A stretch of 52,194 nt of DNA from assembly GCA_003022125.1 (NCBI GenBank), contig PXQH01000033.1, forward strand, positions 1-52,194, given 5' to 3'. How positions within the stretch are numbered: the first letter of the stretch is position 1; every line of letters starts with the position of its first letter. This document shows, piece by piece, positions 37,926 to 46,067 of the stretch. The position numbers and the translations under genes are program-made. Source of the DNA: Cyanobacteria bacterium QS_8_64_29. Lineage in GTDB: Bacteria > Cyanobacteriota > Cyanobacteriia > Cyanobacteriales > Rubidibacteraceae. The notes under the pieces were generated by a model. That model worked only from the letters and a program-made list of their open reading frames with translations. It was not told the origin of the DNA and made no database searches.

Positions 37926-38705
37926 ATGCCGAATCAAACTGATCGCGCTCGATCGCGCCCGCAACTGCTCACCATTCCGGTGAGCCATTTTTGCGAGAAA
38001 ACCCGCTGGGCGCTGGATTGGGTGGGACTCGCTTACGAGGAGCGGCCGCACGTTCCGCTATTCCACCGCCTGGCAACGCGCGCAAGCGGCGGCACGAGCG
38101 TTCCGGTACTGGTTGCTGCGGAAGGGAGCCTCACCGACTCGCGCGACATCCTCCACTATCTGGATGCCAGGGCCAGCAGCGAGCGAGCGCTTTACCCGCG
38201 CGATCCCGAACGGGCCCGCGAGGTGGCAGCACTCGAAGCCTGGTTCGATCGCGAGCTGGGCCCGGCAGCGCGCCGCTGGGCATATTACTACCAATTGGGC
38301 GATCACGCCACCTTGCGGCAGGCGTGGTGCATGGGGACACCGCGCTGGGAGCGCGTTGGCTTTGAGTTAGGATTCCCGCTCATGTGCGAGCTCGTCCGCC
38401 GGGCCTATCGGCCCACGCCAGCCGGCGCGAGCGCGGCCCGCGATTGCATCCAATCGACGTTCGAAACGGTCGGCGAGCGCCTCAACGGCAGCGGTCCCTA
38501 CCTGGGCGGTGAGACCCCATCGGCAGCCGATCTCACCTTTGCCGCCCTCGCGGCACCCGTCCTGCTGCCCGAGTGCCATCCCGTGATGCCACCGCTATCC
38601 GATCGGCTGCCTGCGGCAATGGCAACTGCCGTCCGGCAGTGGCGGGCCACCCCAGCCGGTCAGTTCGCGCTCAACCTGTACCGCTACCAGCGAGGGTGGT
38701 GCTAG
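37926..38705 (+). CDS. Glutathione S-transferase family protein
   Basis: 259 residues. The N-terminal thioredoxin-like domain (LLTIPVSHFCEKTRWALDWV to TSVPVLV, then LTDSRDILHYLD) binds glutathione; a helical C-terminal domain contains YLGGETPSAADLTFAALAAP. The SHFCEK stretch places Ser or Cys at the active site. The substrate is unknown; roles in oxidative stress or xenobiotic removal are typical. It shares a CTAG stop overlap with convergent purH. Confidence 0.88.
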   Translation: MPNQTDRARSRPQLLTIPVSHFCEKTRWALDWVGLAYEERPHVPLFHRLATRASGGTSVPVLVAAEGSLTDSRDILHYLDARASSERALYPRDPERAREVAALEAWFDRELGPAARRWAYYYQLGDHATLRQAWCMGTPRWERVGFELGFPLMCELVRRAYRPTPAGASAARDCIQSTFETVGERLNGSGPYLGGETPSAADLTFAALAAPVLLPECHPVMPPLSDRLPAAMATAVRQWRATPAGQFALNLYRYQRGWC

Positions 38706-40252
38706 TGCAAAAAGTGGCGCACGCCCGTTAGCACCATGGCCAGACCGCCCTCATCCGCCGCTTGAATGGCGTCGCGATCGCGTTGCGAGCCGCCCGGTTG
38801 AATGATGGCCTCCACCCCGGCTTCGGCCGCCAGCCGGACCGTATCGTCGAAGGGGAAAAAGCCATCGCTGGCCAGGGTTGCGCCCTGGGCGCGATCACCG
38901 GCTTGTTCCAGGGCGAGGCGGGCCGCGCCCACGCGGTTCATCTGGCCTGCGCCCATCCCCAGCGTGACCCGGTTGCAGGTAATGGCAATGGCGTTGGATT
39001 TGAGGTGCTTGACCGCGCGCCAGGCAAAGGCCATCTCAGCCCACTGGCTGTCGCTCGGGGCGCGCTCGGTAACGGCCTGCCAATCGCCCGGGTTGGGGCC
39101 GGGGGCATCGGCGGATTGGGCCAGAAAGCCCCCTGCAATGGCCTTGACCGTATGGCTCGGGCCGCAGTCCAGCTCGGGCAGCAGTAGCACCCGCAGCTTG
39201 GACTTTTGCGCCAGCACCTCGCGGGCTGCCGGCTCGGAGCCGGGGGCCACCACGCACTCGAGGAACGTGCCGGTCAGCTGCCGGGCAGTGGCAACGTCAA
39301 TGGCGCGATTGAGCGCCACAATGCCGCCAAAGGCCGAAACCGAATCGGCATTGAAGGCGCGCTCGTAGGCCTGCTCTAGGGTCTCGCCCAAGGCGATGCC
39401 GCAGGGGTTAGTGTGCTTGACTACCACCGCGGCTGGTTCGCTAGCGCGCGCGAATTCGGCGATGGCGCCGCGCGCGGCTTCCAGATCGACCAAGTTGTTG
39501 TAGCTCAGGGCCTTGCCCTGCAACTGCGTGGCAGCCGCCCAGCCCGCCTGCGTTGCGCCCGTGCGGTACCAAGCGGCCGACTGGTGCGGGTTCTCTCCAT
39601 AGCGCAGGGCTTGTTGCTGCGTTCCGGCCCACCCCCACTGGGTCGGCAAGGCCGTCCCATCCGCCGCCTGCTGTTGGAAGTAAGCCGCAATGGCGCGATC
39701 GTAGGCGGCCGTTTGAGCAAAGGCCTCGGCCGCTCGGGCGCGCCGAAACGCATGCGAGGGGCTGCCGGCCGTTGCGCGCAGCTCCTGCAAGTACGCGCCG
39801 TAGCGCTCGGGCTCGCACAAAACCGTGAGGTGGGCATGGTTTTTGGCCGCAGCGCGCAACAGCGTGGGGCCGCCAATGTCGATGTACTCGATGGCCTGCT
39901 CCTCACTGGCCCCCGGTTGGGCGATCGCGCGCTCGAACGGATACAAGTTGACCGCAACCAGATCGATGGGGCGAATGCCGTGGGTCTCTAGCTCTTGCCG
40001 GTCCTGGGGATCGTCGCGGCGCGCCAGAATGCCGCCGTGAATGGCCGGATGGAGCGTTTTGACCCGCCCGTTGAGGATTTCGGCGGCGCCGGTATGCGCC
40101 GATACTAGGGTCACGGTTAGGCCGGCTTGCTCTAGGGTGCGGGCCGTTCCGCCGCTGGCCACCAGCTCGAAGCCAAACTCATTGGCCAGGGCGCGGGCCA
40201 GCTCGACGATGCCGGTTTTGTCGGAGACGCTCAGTAGGGCCAAGCGTTGCAT
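38702..40252 (-). CDS. purH: Bifunctional purine biosynthesis protein PurH
   Basis: 516 residues from MQRLALLSVSDKTGIVELAR. The N-terminal MGS-like IMP cyclohydrolase domain has GGTARTLEQAG, GRVKTLHPAIHGGIL and NLYPFERAI. The AICAR transformylase part has LRYGENPHQSAAWY, KHTNPCGIA, FGGIVALNRAID and the C-terminal IQPGGSQRDRDAI. It performs the last two steps of IMP synthesis. It is last in the minus-strand cluster from ycf4. The upstream open frame lies inside the CruP-like gene and is not translated sequence. Confidence 0.97.
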   Translation of the reverse strand: MQRLALLSVSDKTGIVELARALANEFGFELVASGGTARTLEQAGLTVTLVSAHTGAAEILNGRVKTLHPAIHGGILARRDDPQDRQELETHGIRPIDLVAVNLYPFERAIAQPGASEEQAIEYIDIGGPTLLRAAAKNHAHLTVLCEPERYGAYLQELRATAGSPSHAFRRARAAEAFAQTAAYDRAIAAYFQQQAADGTALPTQWGWAGTQQQALRYGENPHQSAAWYRTGATQAGWAAATQLQGKALSYNNLVDLEAARGAIAEFARASEPAAVVVKHTNPCGIALGETLEQAYERAFNADSVSAFGGIVALNRAIDVATARQLTGTFLECVVAPGSEPAAREVLAQKSKLRVLLLPELDCGPSHTVKAIAGGFLAQSADAPGPNPGDWQAVTERAPSDSQWAEMAFAWRAVKHLKSNAIAITCNRVTLGMGAGQMNRVGAARLALEQAGDRAQGATLASDGFFPFDDTVRLAAEAGVEAIIQPGGSQRDRDAIQAADEGGLAMVLTGVRHFLH

Positions 40253-40308
40253 GGGATCGCTCGTTGCGTCGGTGGGCCAGAGCATTATCCGCAGCGATCG
40301 CGCAGCGC

Positions 40309-41862
40309 TCAAGTTGCCCCGTAGTCTCGGCCGGCGCCGTACTGCCAAGCCTCCAACCAGCGGCGGTAGGCATAGCGTTGCCCCGGCGGCAAGCGCTCGG
40401 CCAGCGGTGCCAGCGACCGGCCCAGGGGGGAGAGGCTGCTGTAGAGTCCCAAGTTGGCGTAATCCCGCAGCCACGCCAGCAGCGGCTGCAGGCCGACCTG
40501 AGACACAACCGGGGGGATGAGCGCCGGGCGCGTTACCGTCGTGCGCGCCAGCGCTTGGGTGAGCGCCCCAAACTGAATCACGTCCTGCAAAAACGGCCGC
40601 AGCACGTCCTCGCCCAGCTCGGCCATGGCCCCAAAGACCCCATTGAGCAGCGCATTGACGCGATCGGGCGGCAGCTGCTGGTCGATGCCGGCGCGCATCG
40701 CGCGCTGGAACAGCCACGTGACGGCAATGTTGGGCTGGTAGGGTTGCAGCAGCGCCAAATCGCGCTGCCCGAGGGCATCGGCTTGCAGCGCCTCGTCAAT
40801 GCCACAGCTCAGCCGCTTGAGGTGGCGGATGGCTGCCCCGAAGCCGCCAAAGCTCAGCGGCGATTGCATGCCGCTGCTATCGCCCACCGGCAGCACCCGA
40901 TCCCAGGGAACCCGCAGCGGGCTCTGGCGATAGGCCGGAAACACGCCAAACAGCACGCGCTGGAACTGCAGCTGCTCGAGCGCGACCTGCTGGTACTGCG
41001 GCAGCAGGCGAAAGTATTCGTCCAAGAAAAATTCCAGGCTGGGGCGCTGCGGATGCGCGTCCAGATAGCTAAACAGGTAAGTCGTGCGGCCGTCTTTGGC
41101 CGGAAACGCCTCCCAAAAGTACTGGCACTGGTTTTGGAGGGGCGTGAACGAGGCCAGCAGGTCGCCGGTTGCGTTGTTGGGGAAGCCGCGGGCGCAGCCG
41201 CCCACAACGACGCAGGCCCCATCCGGTTTGGCCCCGTTGCGCGCTTGCCGGGCGATGGGGGAAAAGTGTCCCATGGCATCGACCAGCAGCCGCGCGTTGA
41301 GCTGTTGCCCGCCTGCCTCCACGCAGGCACCGTCGGGATGGATGGTGGCCCCGCCAAACGGCGCATTCTCCAGCAGCCAGCCGCCGGTGGCAACGAACTT
41401 GCGCTTGAGGGTGGCGATCAAAACGACCGGGTCGATGCCGATGTTGAGCACGTTCTCCACCCACAACTCGGGGCCACCGCGGAAGGTGACGCGGGCCGGG
41501 TTGTATTCGGTGGCGATCGCGGCTTCGAGTTCTGATGGCTCGAGCAGGCCCAGCTCGACCAGCGCTTGCACCTCCTCGCGCGAGATATTCCACTCTTGCT
41601 CCCGGCCGCGCAAGAGGCCGCGCTCGAGCACCGCAACTTGCCAGCCGCGCTGCTGCAGCGCAGCGGCCACCAGAATGCCCAAGGTGCCGCCCGCAACGGC
41701 AACATCGCAATCGTGCTGTCCCAGCCGGGTCTGGCGCTCGCTAATGGGTTGGGGAACTGCCAGCGTGCCCTCGCGCAGGGCTTGCCACTGGCGGTCGGTG
41801 CGGCGCAGCCCACCCAGGATGTCCCCCGGCAGCTGCGACAGGATCGCTTCGGTGGTGCGCAT
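40309..41862 (-). CDS. cruP: FAD-dependent oxidoreductase, lycopene-cyclase-like (CruP type)
   Basis: 517 residues. A Rossmann FAD-binding region (DVAVAGGTLGILVAAALQQR, then VAVLERG) begins near residue 52. Characteristic stretches are NQCQYFWEAFPAKDGRTTYL, LPVGDSSGMQSPLSFGGFGA and PNIAVTWLFQRAMRAG. From recall of the family these fit CruP, the paralogue of the CruA lycopene cyclase found in cyanobacteria and plants; CruA itself is longer. The role may be in carotenoid cyclisation or protection from photo-oxidation. It starts 27 bases after the ketoacyl synthase stop and is followed by purH after 56 bases. Confidence 0.7.
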   Translation of the reverse strand: MRTTEAILSQLPGDILGGLRRTDRQWQALREGTLAVPQPISERQTRLGQHDCDVAVAGGTLGILVAAALQQRGWQVAVLERGLLRGREQEWNISREEVQALVELGLLEPSELEAAIATEYNPARVTFRGGPELWVENVLNIGIDPVVLIATLKRKFVATGGWLLENAPFGGATIHPDGACVEAGGQQLNARLLVDAMGHFSPIARQARNGAKPDGACVVVGGCARGFPNNATGDLLASFTPLQNQCQYFWEAFPAKDGRTTYLFSYLDAHPQRPSLEFFLDEYFRLLPQYQQVALEQLQFQRVLFGVFPAYRQSPLRVPWDRVLPVGDSSGMQSPLSFGGFGAAIRHLKRLSCGIDEALQADALGQRDLALLQPYQPNIAVTWLFQRAMRAGIDQQLPPDRVNALLNGVFGAMAELGEDVLRPFLQDVIQFGALTQALARTTVTRPALIPPVVSQVGLQPLLAWLRDYANLGLYSSLSPLGRSLAPLAERLPPGQRYAYRRWLEAWQYGAGRDYGAT

Positions 41863-41889
41863 GGTAGGGCTATTGGGGGCAGCTCTATC

Positions 41890-43023
41890 TTAAAGAGCCG
41901 CAGCCAGAACAAGGGCCGCATTCTGCCCGCCAAAGCCAAAGTTGAGGCACAGCAAGTAGCGCAAGCGGGCCGGCCGTGCGGCCGTGACGCAATCGAGTGC
42001 AAAGGCCGGATCGGTTAGCCCCACGCAGGGTGGTAGCGTCTGCTGCTGCAGGGCAAGCAGGCTAAAAGCGACGCTCAAGGCGCCCGAGCCGCCTAGTGCG
42101 TGGCCCGTTGCCCCCTTGGTCGCGCTGACGGGAACGCTATCGCGGAACCGCGTGCTGATGAGCTCGGCTTCGTGCCAGTCGTTAAGGGGAGTACCCGTGC
42201 CGTGGGCGTGAATGGCATCGATATCCGCTGGGGCCAGCCTGCTGCGCGCTAGGCACTGCTCGATGGCGAGGGCAGCACTGCCGCCCCCCGGGCGGGGATG
42301 GCTGGGATGGTACGCATCGCAGCTGAACCCGGCGCCCAGCAGGTAACCGTAGGGTGCGGTGCCGCGAGCTCGAGCGGCCGAGGCTGGCTCCAGCACCAAC
42401 GCGGCGCCGCCTTCGGCTGGGACCAAGCCCTCCCGCTGCCGGTCGAAGGGATAGCACCCGGTCGTTGCCAGAGCGCCCATGCGCTCGAAGCCGGCTAGGG
42501 TTAGCGGCGTCAGGGAGGCCTCCATCCCGCCCGCGATCGCCAGCTGGCACTGCTGCGCTTGCAGGAGCTCGCCCCCCTGGGCGATCGCCCAGAGGCCGCT
42601 CGAGCAAGCGGCCATGGGCGCCAGCACCGGGCCGGTTGCTCCCAGCTGCTGCGCGGCGGCCGTCGCGGCCGCATTGGGGAGCAGCGCCGGCCAGTGCGCC
42701 AACTCGTGCGCCTGCCCCTGCGCTCGCGCTTGGGCGAGCTGCTCGCACTCCCCCTGATGCCCGCGGCTGGAGCCCAAGGCGACGCCGCTATCCGGGCGTG
42801 GGGCCGCCAGCGCCGCATCGGTGAGAGCGGCTGCGGTTGCCTCTTGAGCGAGCGCCGCCAAGCGCGCCGGCCGCTCGCCGATTTGCCCCATGGGGCGCGG
42901 CGGCAAAGCAGCGAAGGGTTGGCGCCGCGCAATCCCGCTTTGGCCGGCTAGCAAGCGCTGCCAGGCGCGCGCCAACCCGCCGAGCGCGCTCTGCAAGCCC
43001 ATCCCCGTAACGGCGACCTCCAC
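41890..43023 (-). CDS. Beta-ketoacyl-ACP synthase family protein (FabF-like)
   Basis: 377 residues from a GTG at 43023 (reading VEVAVTGMGLQSALGG), seven bases after the stop of the cyclophilin gene; the open frame further upstream is antiparallel noise. The condensing triad is complete: Cys in PMAACSSGLWAIAQG, His in IHAHGTGTPLND, His in TKGATGHALGGSGAL. It is shorter than housekeeping FabF (about 410) and divergent, so it is probably the second cyanobacterial KAS II-like enzyme. Whether it works in fatty acid or another acyl pathway is unknown. Its place next to a CruP-like gene is notable. Confidence 0.85.
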   Translation of the reverse strand: MEVAVTGMGLQSALGGLARAWQRLLAGQSGIARRQPFAALPPRPMGQIGERPARLAALAQEATAAALTDAALAAPRPDSGVALGSSRGHQGECEQLAQARAQGQAHELAHWPALLPNAAATAAAQQLGATGPVLAPMAACSSGLWAIAQGGELLQAQQCQLAIAGGMEASLTPLTLAGFERMGALATTGCYPFDRQREGLVPAEGGAALVLEPASAARARGTAPYGYLLGAGFSCDAYHPSHPRPGGGSAALAIEQCLARSRLAPADIDAIHAHGTGTPLNDWHEAELISTRFRDSVPVSATKGATGHALGGSGALSVAFSLLALQQQTLPPCVGLTDPAFALDCVTAARPARLRYLLCLNFGFGGQNAALVLAAAL

Positions 43024-43030
43024 AGCTCGC

Positions 43031-43717
43031 TTACGGGCGTTGCAAGCGTTCCAAGCCCCGAACGACCTCGCTCGATTGAATGTGATCGCCAGGCTCGATC
43101 GCCTCAACAGCCGCCATCCCCTCGGTGACGCGACCGAAGGCCGCGTAGTGACCGTCGAGAAAGGGCAGATCGGCCAAGGCAATGAAAAACTCTGAGGAGG
43201 CCGAGTTGGGCATTTGCGAGCGTGCCATGGAGACGGTCCCGCGCTCGTGGGGCAGCGCCGGTGGGGCCGAGATGCCGGCTTGCTCGAAGGTTTCGCCGTA
43301 AATGGGGCCATCCGCGCCTTGGGGCAGCAGCTCAAGCGGAACGTGGCGCCGGATGGCCTCCTGACTGGGAGGCTCGCCCCCCTGGACCAGCAGCGGCCTG
43401 GGATCGCGCACGACCCGATGGAAGGTCAAGCCCTCGTAGAAACCGCGATCGACCAGATCGACAAAGTTCCCGGCCGTGACCGGCGCTTTGTTGCCATTCA
43501 CCTGGATGGTGATGGACCGACCGCCGACGGTCAGCACCACGGTTGCTTCCCCATCGAGCTGGGGCAGCGCATTGATCTCCGTTTGCGAGCCCCCCATTGC
43601 CGCCGGTCTTTCGCCGGCCTCAATTTGGGGCGCCTCCATGCGCTCGCACCCCCCCAACGCGATGGCCAAGGTGGCAAAAGCCCAACACATCCCGATGGCC
43701 CAGTAGCGGCTCAGCAT
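43031..43717 (-). CDS. Cyclophilin-type peptidyl-prolyl isomerase, lipoprotein
   Basis: 228 residues. The signal ends in a lipobox (AIALGGC), so the protein is membrane-tethered on the lumen or periplasm side. The cyclophilin domain has KAPVTAGNFVDLVDRGFYEG, LTFHRVV, GTVSMARSQMPNSASSEFFI and HYAAFGRVTEGM. It speeds folding of exported proteins. Its place between ycf4 and the ketoacyl synthase on one strand suggests an operon. Confidence 0.92.
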   Translation of the reverse strand: MLSRYWAIGMCWAFATLAIALGGCERMEAPQIEAGERPAAMGGSQTEINALPQLDGEATVVLTVGGRSITIQVNGNKAPVTAGNFVDLVDRGFYEGLTFHRVVRDPRPLLVQGGEPPSQEAIRRHVPLELLPQGADGPIYGETFEQAGISAPPALPHERGTVSMARSQMPNSASSEFFIALADLPFLDGHYAAFGRVTEGMAAVEAIEPGDHIQSSEVVRGLERLQRP

Positions 43718-43772
43718 GGCATGCCTCAGCTGCCAGTGCAGCCCCTATTAAAACGCAACGCGCGAGCGCGCC

Positions 43773-44339
43773 CTACAGCCCTTCGAGCGGGACTTGCAAA
43801 AACCGAGCCAGCTCTGCCCCTTGATTTTCCAACTCCGATAGCGATAGCGGCTCACCCACCCGCGTCAGGGGGATGTCGCGCCTCTCGTTGAGGCGAAGAT
43901 AAAGCGCGCGCTTGGGGTTGAGGCCTTCTTTAATCTCGGCACGTACGGACTGGACGTCATCGAGGCTACCCTCGATCTCGATGCGGCGGTTTTTGCCAGG
44001 GAAGCCCCAGCGAAAGATCTTGAGCGAGCCGCTGTCTTTGTCGAACTCGTTGTAGCCACCGCCTACATCCAGCGCGACTGCCAGCCAAAGGTAAGCAGCC
44101 ACTAGGCTCCCGGCAACCCCATAAAATGCCAGCGCAACGCCCTGCGGGATAAATTGCAGGTCAGTGGGGTCGCTGACAACGACCAAGTTTACCTTAAAGT
44201 AGCTGGAGAGCCCGGCTAATAAAAACCCCACGCCCCCAATGCTCGAGACCACAGCCCACACGTAGTTGCTCAAGCGCCGCGAGCCCAGAACGCTCTGCCG
44301 CAGAACCCGGTCCTGTTGCGCTTTAGCCTCTGCTGCCAT
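43773..44339 (-). CDS. ycf4: Photosystem I assembly protein Ycf4
   Basis: 188 residues with two N-terminal membrane helices (about 28-50 and 66-90) and a cytoplasmic C-terminal domain. Typical runs: NYVWAVVSSIGGVGFLLAGL with SSYF, DLQFIPQGVALAFYGVAGSL, and FRWGFPGKNRRIEI. It assists photosystem I assembly in the thylakoid. First gene of the minus-strand cluster and divergent from psbC; in many cyanobacteria ycf4 neighbours psbDC. Confidence 0.96.
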   Translation of the reverse strand: MAAEAKAQQDRVLRQSVLGSRRLSNYVWAVVSSIGGVGFLLAGLSSYFKVNLVVVSDPTDLQFIPQGVALAFYGVAGSLVAAYLWLAVALDVGGGYNEFDKDSGSLKIFRWGFPGKNRRIEIEGSLDDVQSVRAEIKEGLNPKRALYLRLNERRDIPLTRVGEPLSLSELENQGAELARFLQVPLEGL

Positions 44340-44616
44340 CGAAACGGCCCGGTCTAGAGGGACTGCCGCTCCATTCTGCCACGCGGTACGCTAGCAAGCA
44401 CCCAGACTAACCTTGGGGTCCCAACGGGGCTCGAAAAAACGCAGCGTCTGTGCTAGTTTTAAGAAACGTAAAAGGGCTCTCATGCGGGAGTTCCGCAGTG
44501 GGGCCGCTTGCAGCTACCGGCCGGTAGCGCTGGAATTGTCACCGCATCAATAGCGATAATTTAGGCAAGCGAGGCAATAACGCGTTGGCAAGCGTTGACG
44601 TAAGGAGGTAAATCCC
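44340..44616 (+). promoter_or_regulatory. psbC upstream region with inverted repeats and strong ribosome site
   Basis: A 277-bp divergent gap between ycf4 and psbC. It holds a 16-base perfect palindrome, GCTACCGGCCGGTAGC, at 44513-44528, and a five-base hairpin TGCGG/CCGCA just before it. A weak TTGTCA with GATAAT further on could be promoter elements, but the spacing is poor. A full Shine-Dalgarno AAGGAGGT at 44602-44609 stands seven bases before the GTG start. No psbD C-terminus is found here. Confidence 0.5.
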
Positions 44617-46005
44617 GTGGTATCGGCCTCAAATACCTCAATGGTTGCAGGCAGCGGCCGCGACTTACAGTCCTCGGGCTTTGCCTGGTGGGCTGGTAAC
44701 GCGCGCCTGATCAACCTCTCCGGCAAGCTTTTGGGCGCTCACGTCGCTCACGCCGGCCTGATTGTCTTGTGGGCTGGGGCAATGACGCTGTTTGAAGTTG
44801 CCCACTTTGTCCCCGAAAAGCCCATGTACGAGCAGGGGCTCATCTTACTGCCCCACCTAGCGACGCTCGGCTGGGGTGTCGGACCGGGTGGGGAAGTGGT
44901 GGATACCTTCCCCTACTTTGTGACTGGCGTACTGCATTTGATCTCGTCCGCCGTTCTGGGCATAGGCGGTCTCTATCACGCCCTGCGCGGCCCGGAGACG
45001 CTGGAAGAATACTATTCCTTCTTCGGCTACGACTGGAAGGACAAAAACAAAATGACCACCATCCTGGGCTTCCACCTCATCGTGCTGGGGATTGGAGCCC
45101 TGCTGTTGGTGTTTAAAGCCATGTTCTTTGGCGGCGTCTACGACACGTGGGCGCCGGGGGGCGGTGACGTGCGCGCTATCAATAACCCCACCCTCAATCC
45201 CGTCGATATCTTTGGCTATGTTGTGGGATCGCCCTTTGGCGGCAGCGGCTGGATCGTTGGTGTCGACAACATGGAAGACATCATCGGCGGCCACATCTGG
45301 GTCGGCATTCTCTGCATTGCCGGCGGTATCTGGCACATCCTGACCAAGCCCTTTGGCTGGGTGCGGCGTGCCTTCATCTGGTCCGGCGAGGCCTATCTGT
45401 CCTACAGCTTGGGTGCCCTCTCGTTAATGGGTTTTGTGGCCTCGTTCATGGTCTGGTTCAACAACACCGCCTACCCGAGCGAGTTCTACGGGCCGACCGG
45501 GCCGGAAGCTTCGCAAGCTCAGGCCCTGACCTTTTTGATTCGCGACCAGCGCCTGGGCGCTAACGTCGGTGCCGCACAAGGGCCGACCGGTCTGGGCAAA
45601 TACCTGATGCGCTCGCCCACTGGTGAGATCATCTTCGGCGGCGAGACCATGCGCTTCTGGGACTTCCGCGGTCCGTGGCTGGAACCGCTGCGCGGTCCCA
45701 ATGGCTTGGATCTGGACAAGATCCGCAACGACATCCAGCCGTGGCAAGCCCGCCGGGCGGCTGAGTACATGACGCACGCCCCGCTGGGCTCCATTAACGC
45801 CGTCGGCGGCGTGGCAACCGAGATCAACTCCTTCAACTACGTCTCGCCGCGCGCCTGGCTGTCAACCTCCCACTTTGTGTTGGCCTTTTTCTTCCTGGTG
45901 GGCCACCTCTGGCACGCCGGTCGCGCCCGCGCGGCGGCTGCCGGCTTTGAAAAAGGCATCAACCGCGAAACCGAGCCGGCCATGTCCATGCCCGATCTGG
46001 ACTGA
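44617..46005 (+). CDS. psbC: Photosystem II CP43 chlorophyll protein
   Basis: 462 residues, full length for the cyanobacterial form. Six membrane helices and the large lumenal loop are present. The loop has [20 protein letters not shown], whose Glu in GPTGPEASQ is the Mn4CaO5 ligand, and [20 protein letters not shown], whose Arg lies near the cluster. The opening [20 protein letters not shown] corresponds to the usual GTG start. psbC normally overlaps the end of psbD; here it stands alone with its own ribosome site. Base use and sequence look like a normal, functional core gene. A terminator hairpin follows. Confidence 0.98.
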   Translation: MVSASNTSMVAGSGRDLQSSGFAWWAGNARLINLSGKLLGAHVAHAGLIVLWAGAMTLFEVAHFVPEKPMYEQGLILLPHLATLGWGVGPGGEVVDTFPYFVTGVLHLISSAVLGIGGLYHALRGPETLEEYYSFFGYDWKDKNKMTTILGFHLIVLGIGALLLVFKAMFFGGVYDTWAPGGGDVRAINNPTLNPVDIFGYVVGSPFGGSGWIVGVDNMEDIIGGHIWVGILCIAGGIWHILTKPFGWVRRAFIWSGEAYLSYSLGALSLMGFVASFMVWFNNTAYPSEFYGPTGPEASQAQALTFLIRDQRLGANVGAAQGPTGLGKYLMRSPTGEIIFGGETMRFWDFRGPWLEPLRGPNGLDLDKIRNDIQPWQARRAAEYMTHAPLGSINAVGGVATEINSFNYVSPRAWLSTSHFVLAFFFLVGHLWHAGRARAAAAGFEKGINRETEPAMSMPDLD

Positions 46006-46033
46006 GCCGAGCCTAGCGAGCGTTTAAGTTGGG

Positions 46034-46067
46034 GCGCCTGCCGGAGTGGCTAGGCGCTCCGCTTTTT
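46034..46067 (+). terminator. Rho-independent terminator of psbC
   Basis: GCGCCT pairs with AGGCGC (46034-46039 with 46052-46057), and an inner GCC/GGC stem closes a five-base loop. A T-run at 46063-46067 follows shortly after. It lies 29 bases past the psbC stop and overlaps the 3' end of the convergent LpxB-related gene. Confidence 0.65.

Noticed and set aside
40253-40717. Upstream extension of purH
   Set aside because: The family start MQRLALLSVSDK is at 40252; the extension overlaps the CruP-like gene in another frame.
43024-43335. Upstream extension of the ketoacyl synthase
   Set aside because: It overlaps the cyclophilin gene and has no synthase features; GTG 43023 gives the expected N-terminus.
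46034-46067. A tRNA-Ser/Leu-like string (GCCGGAGTGGCTAGG)
   Set aside because: No acceptor stem, anticodon arm or T-loop follows; the sequence is better explained as the psbC terminator hairpin.
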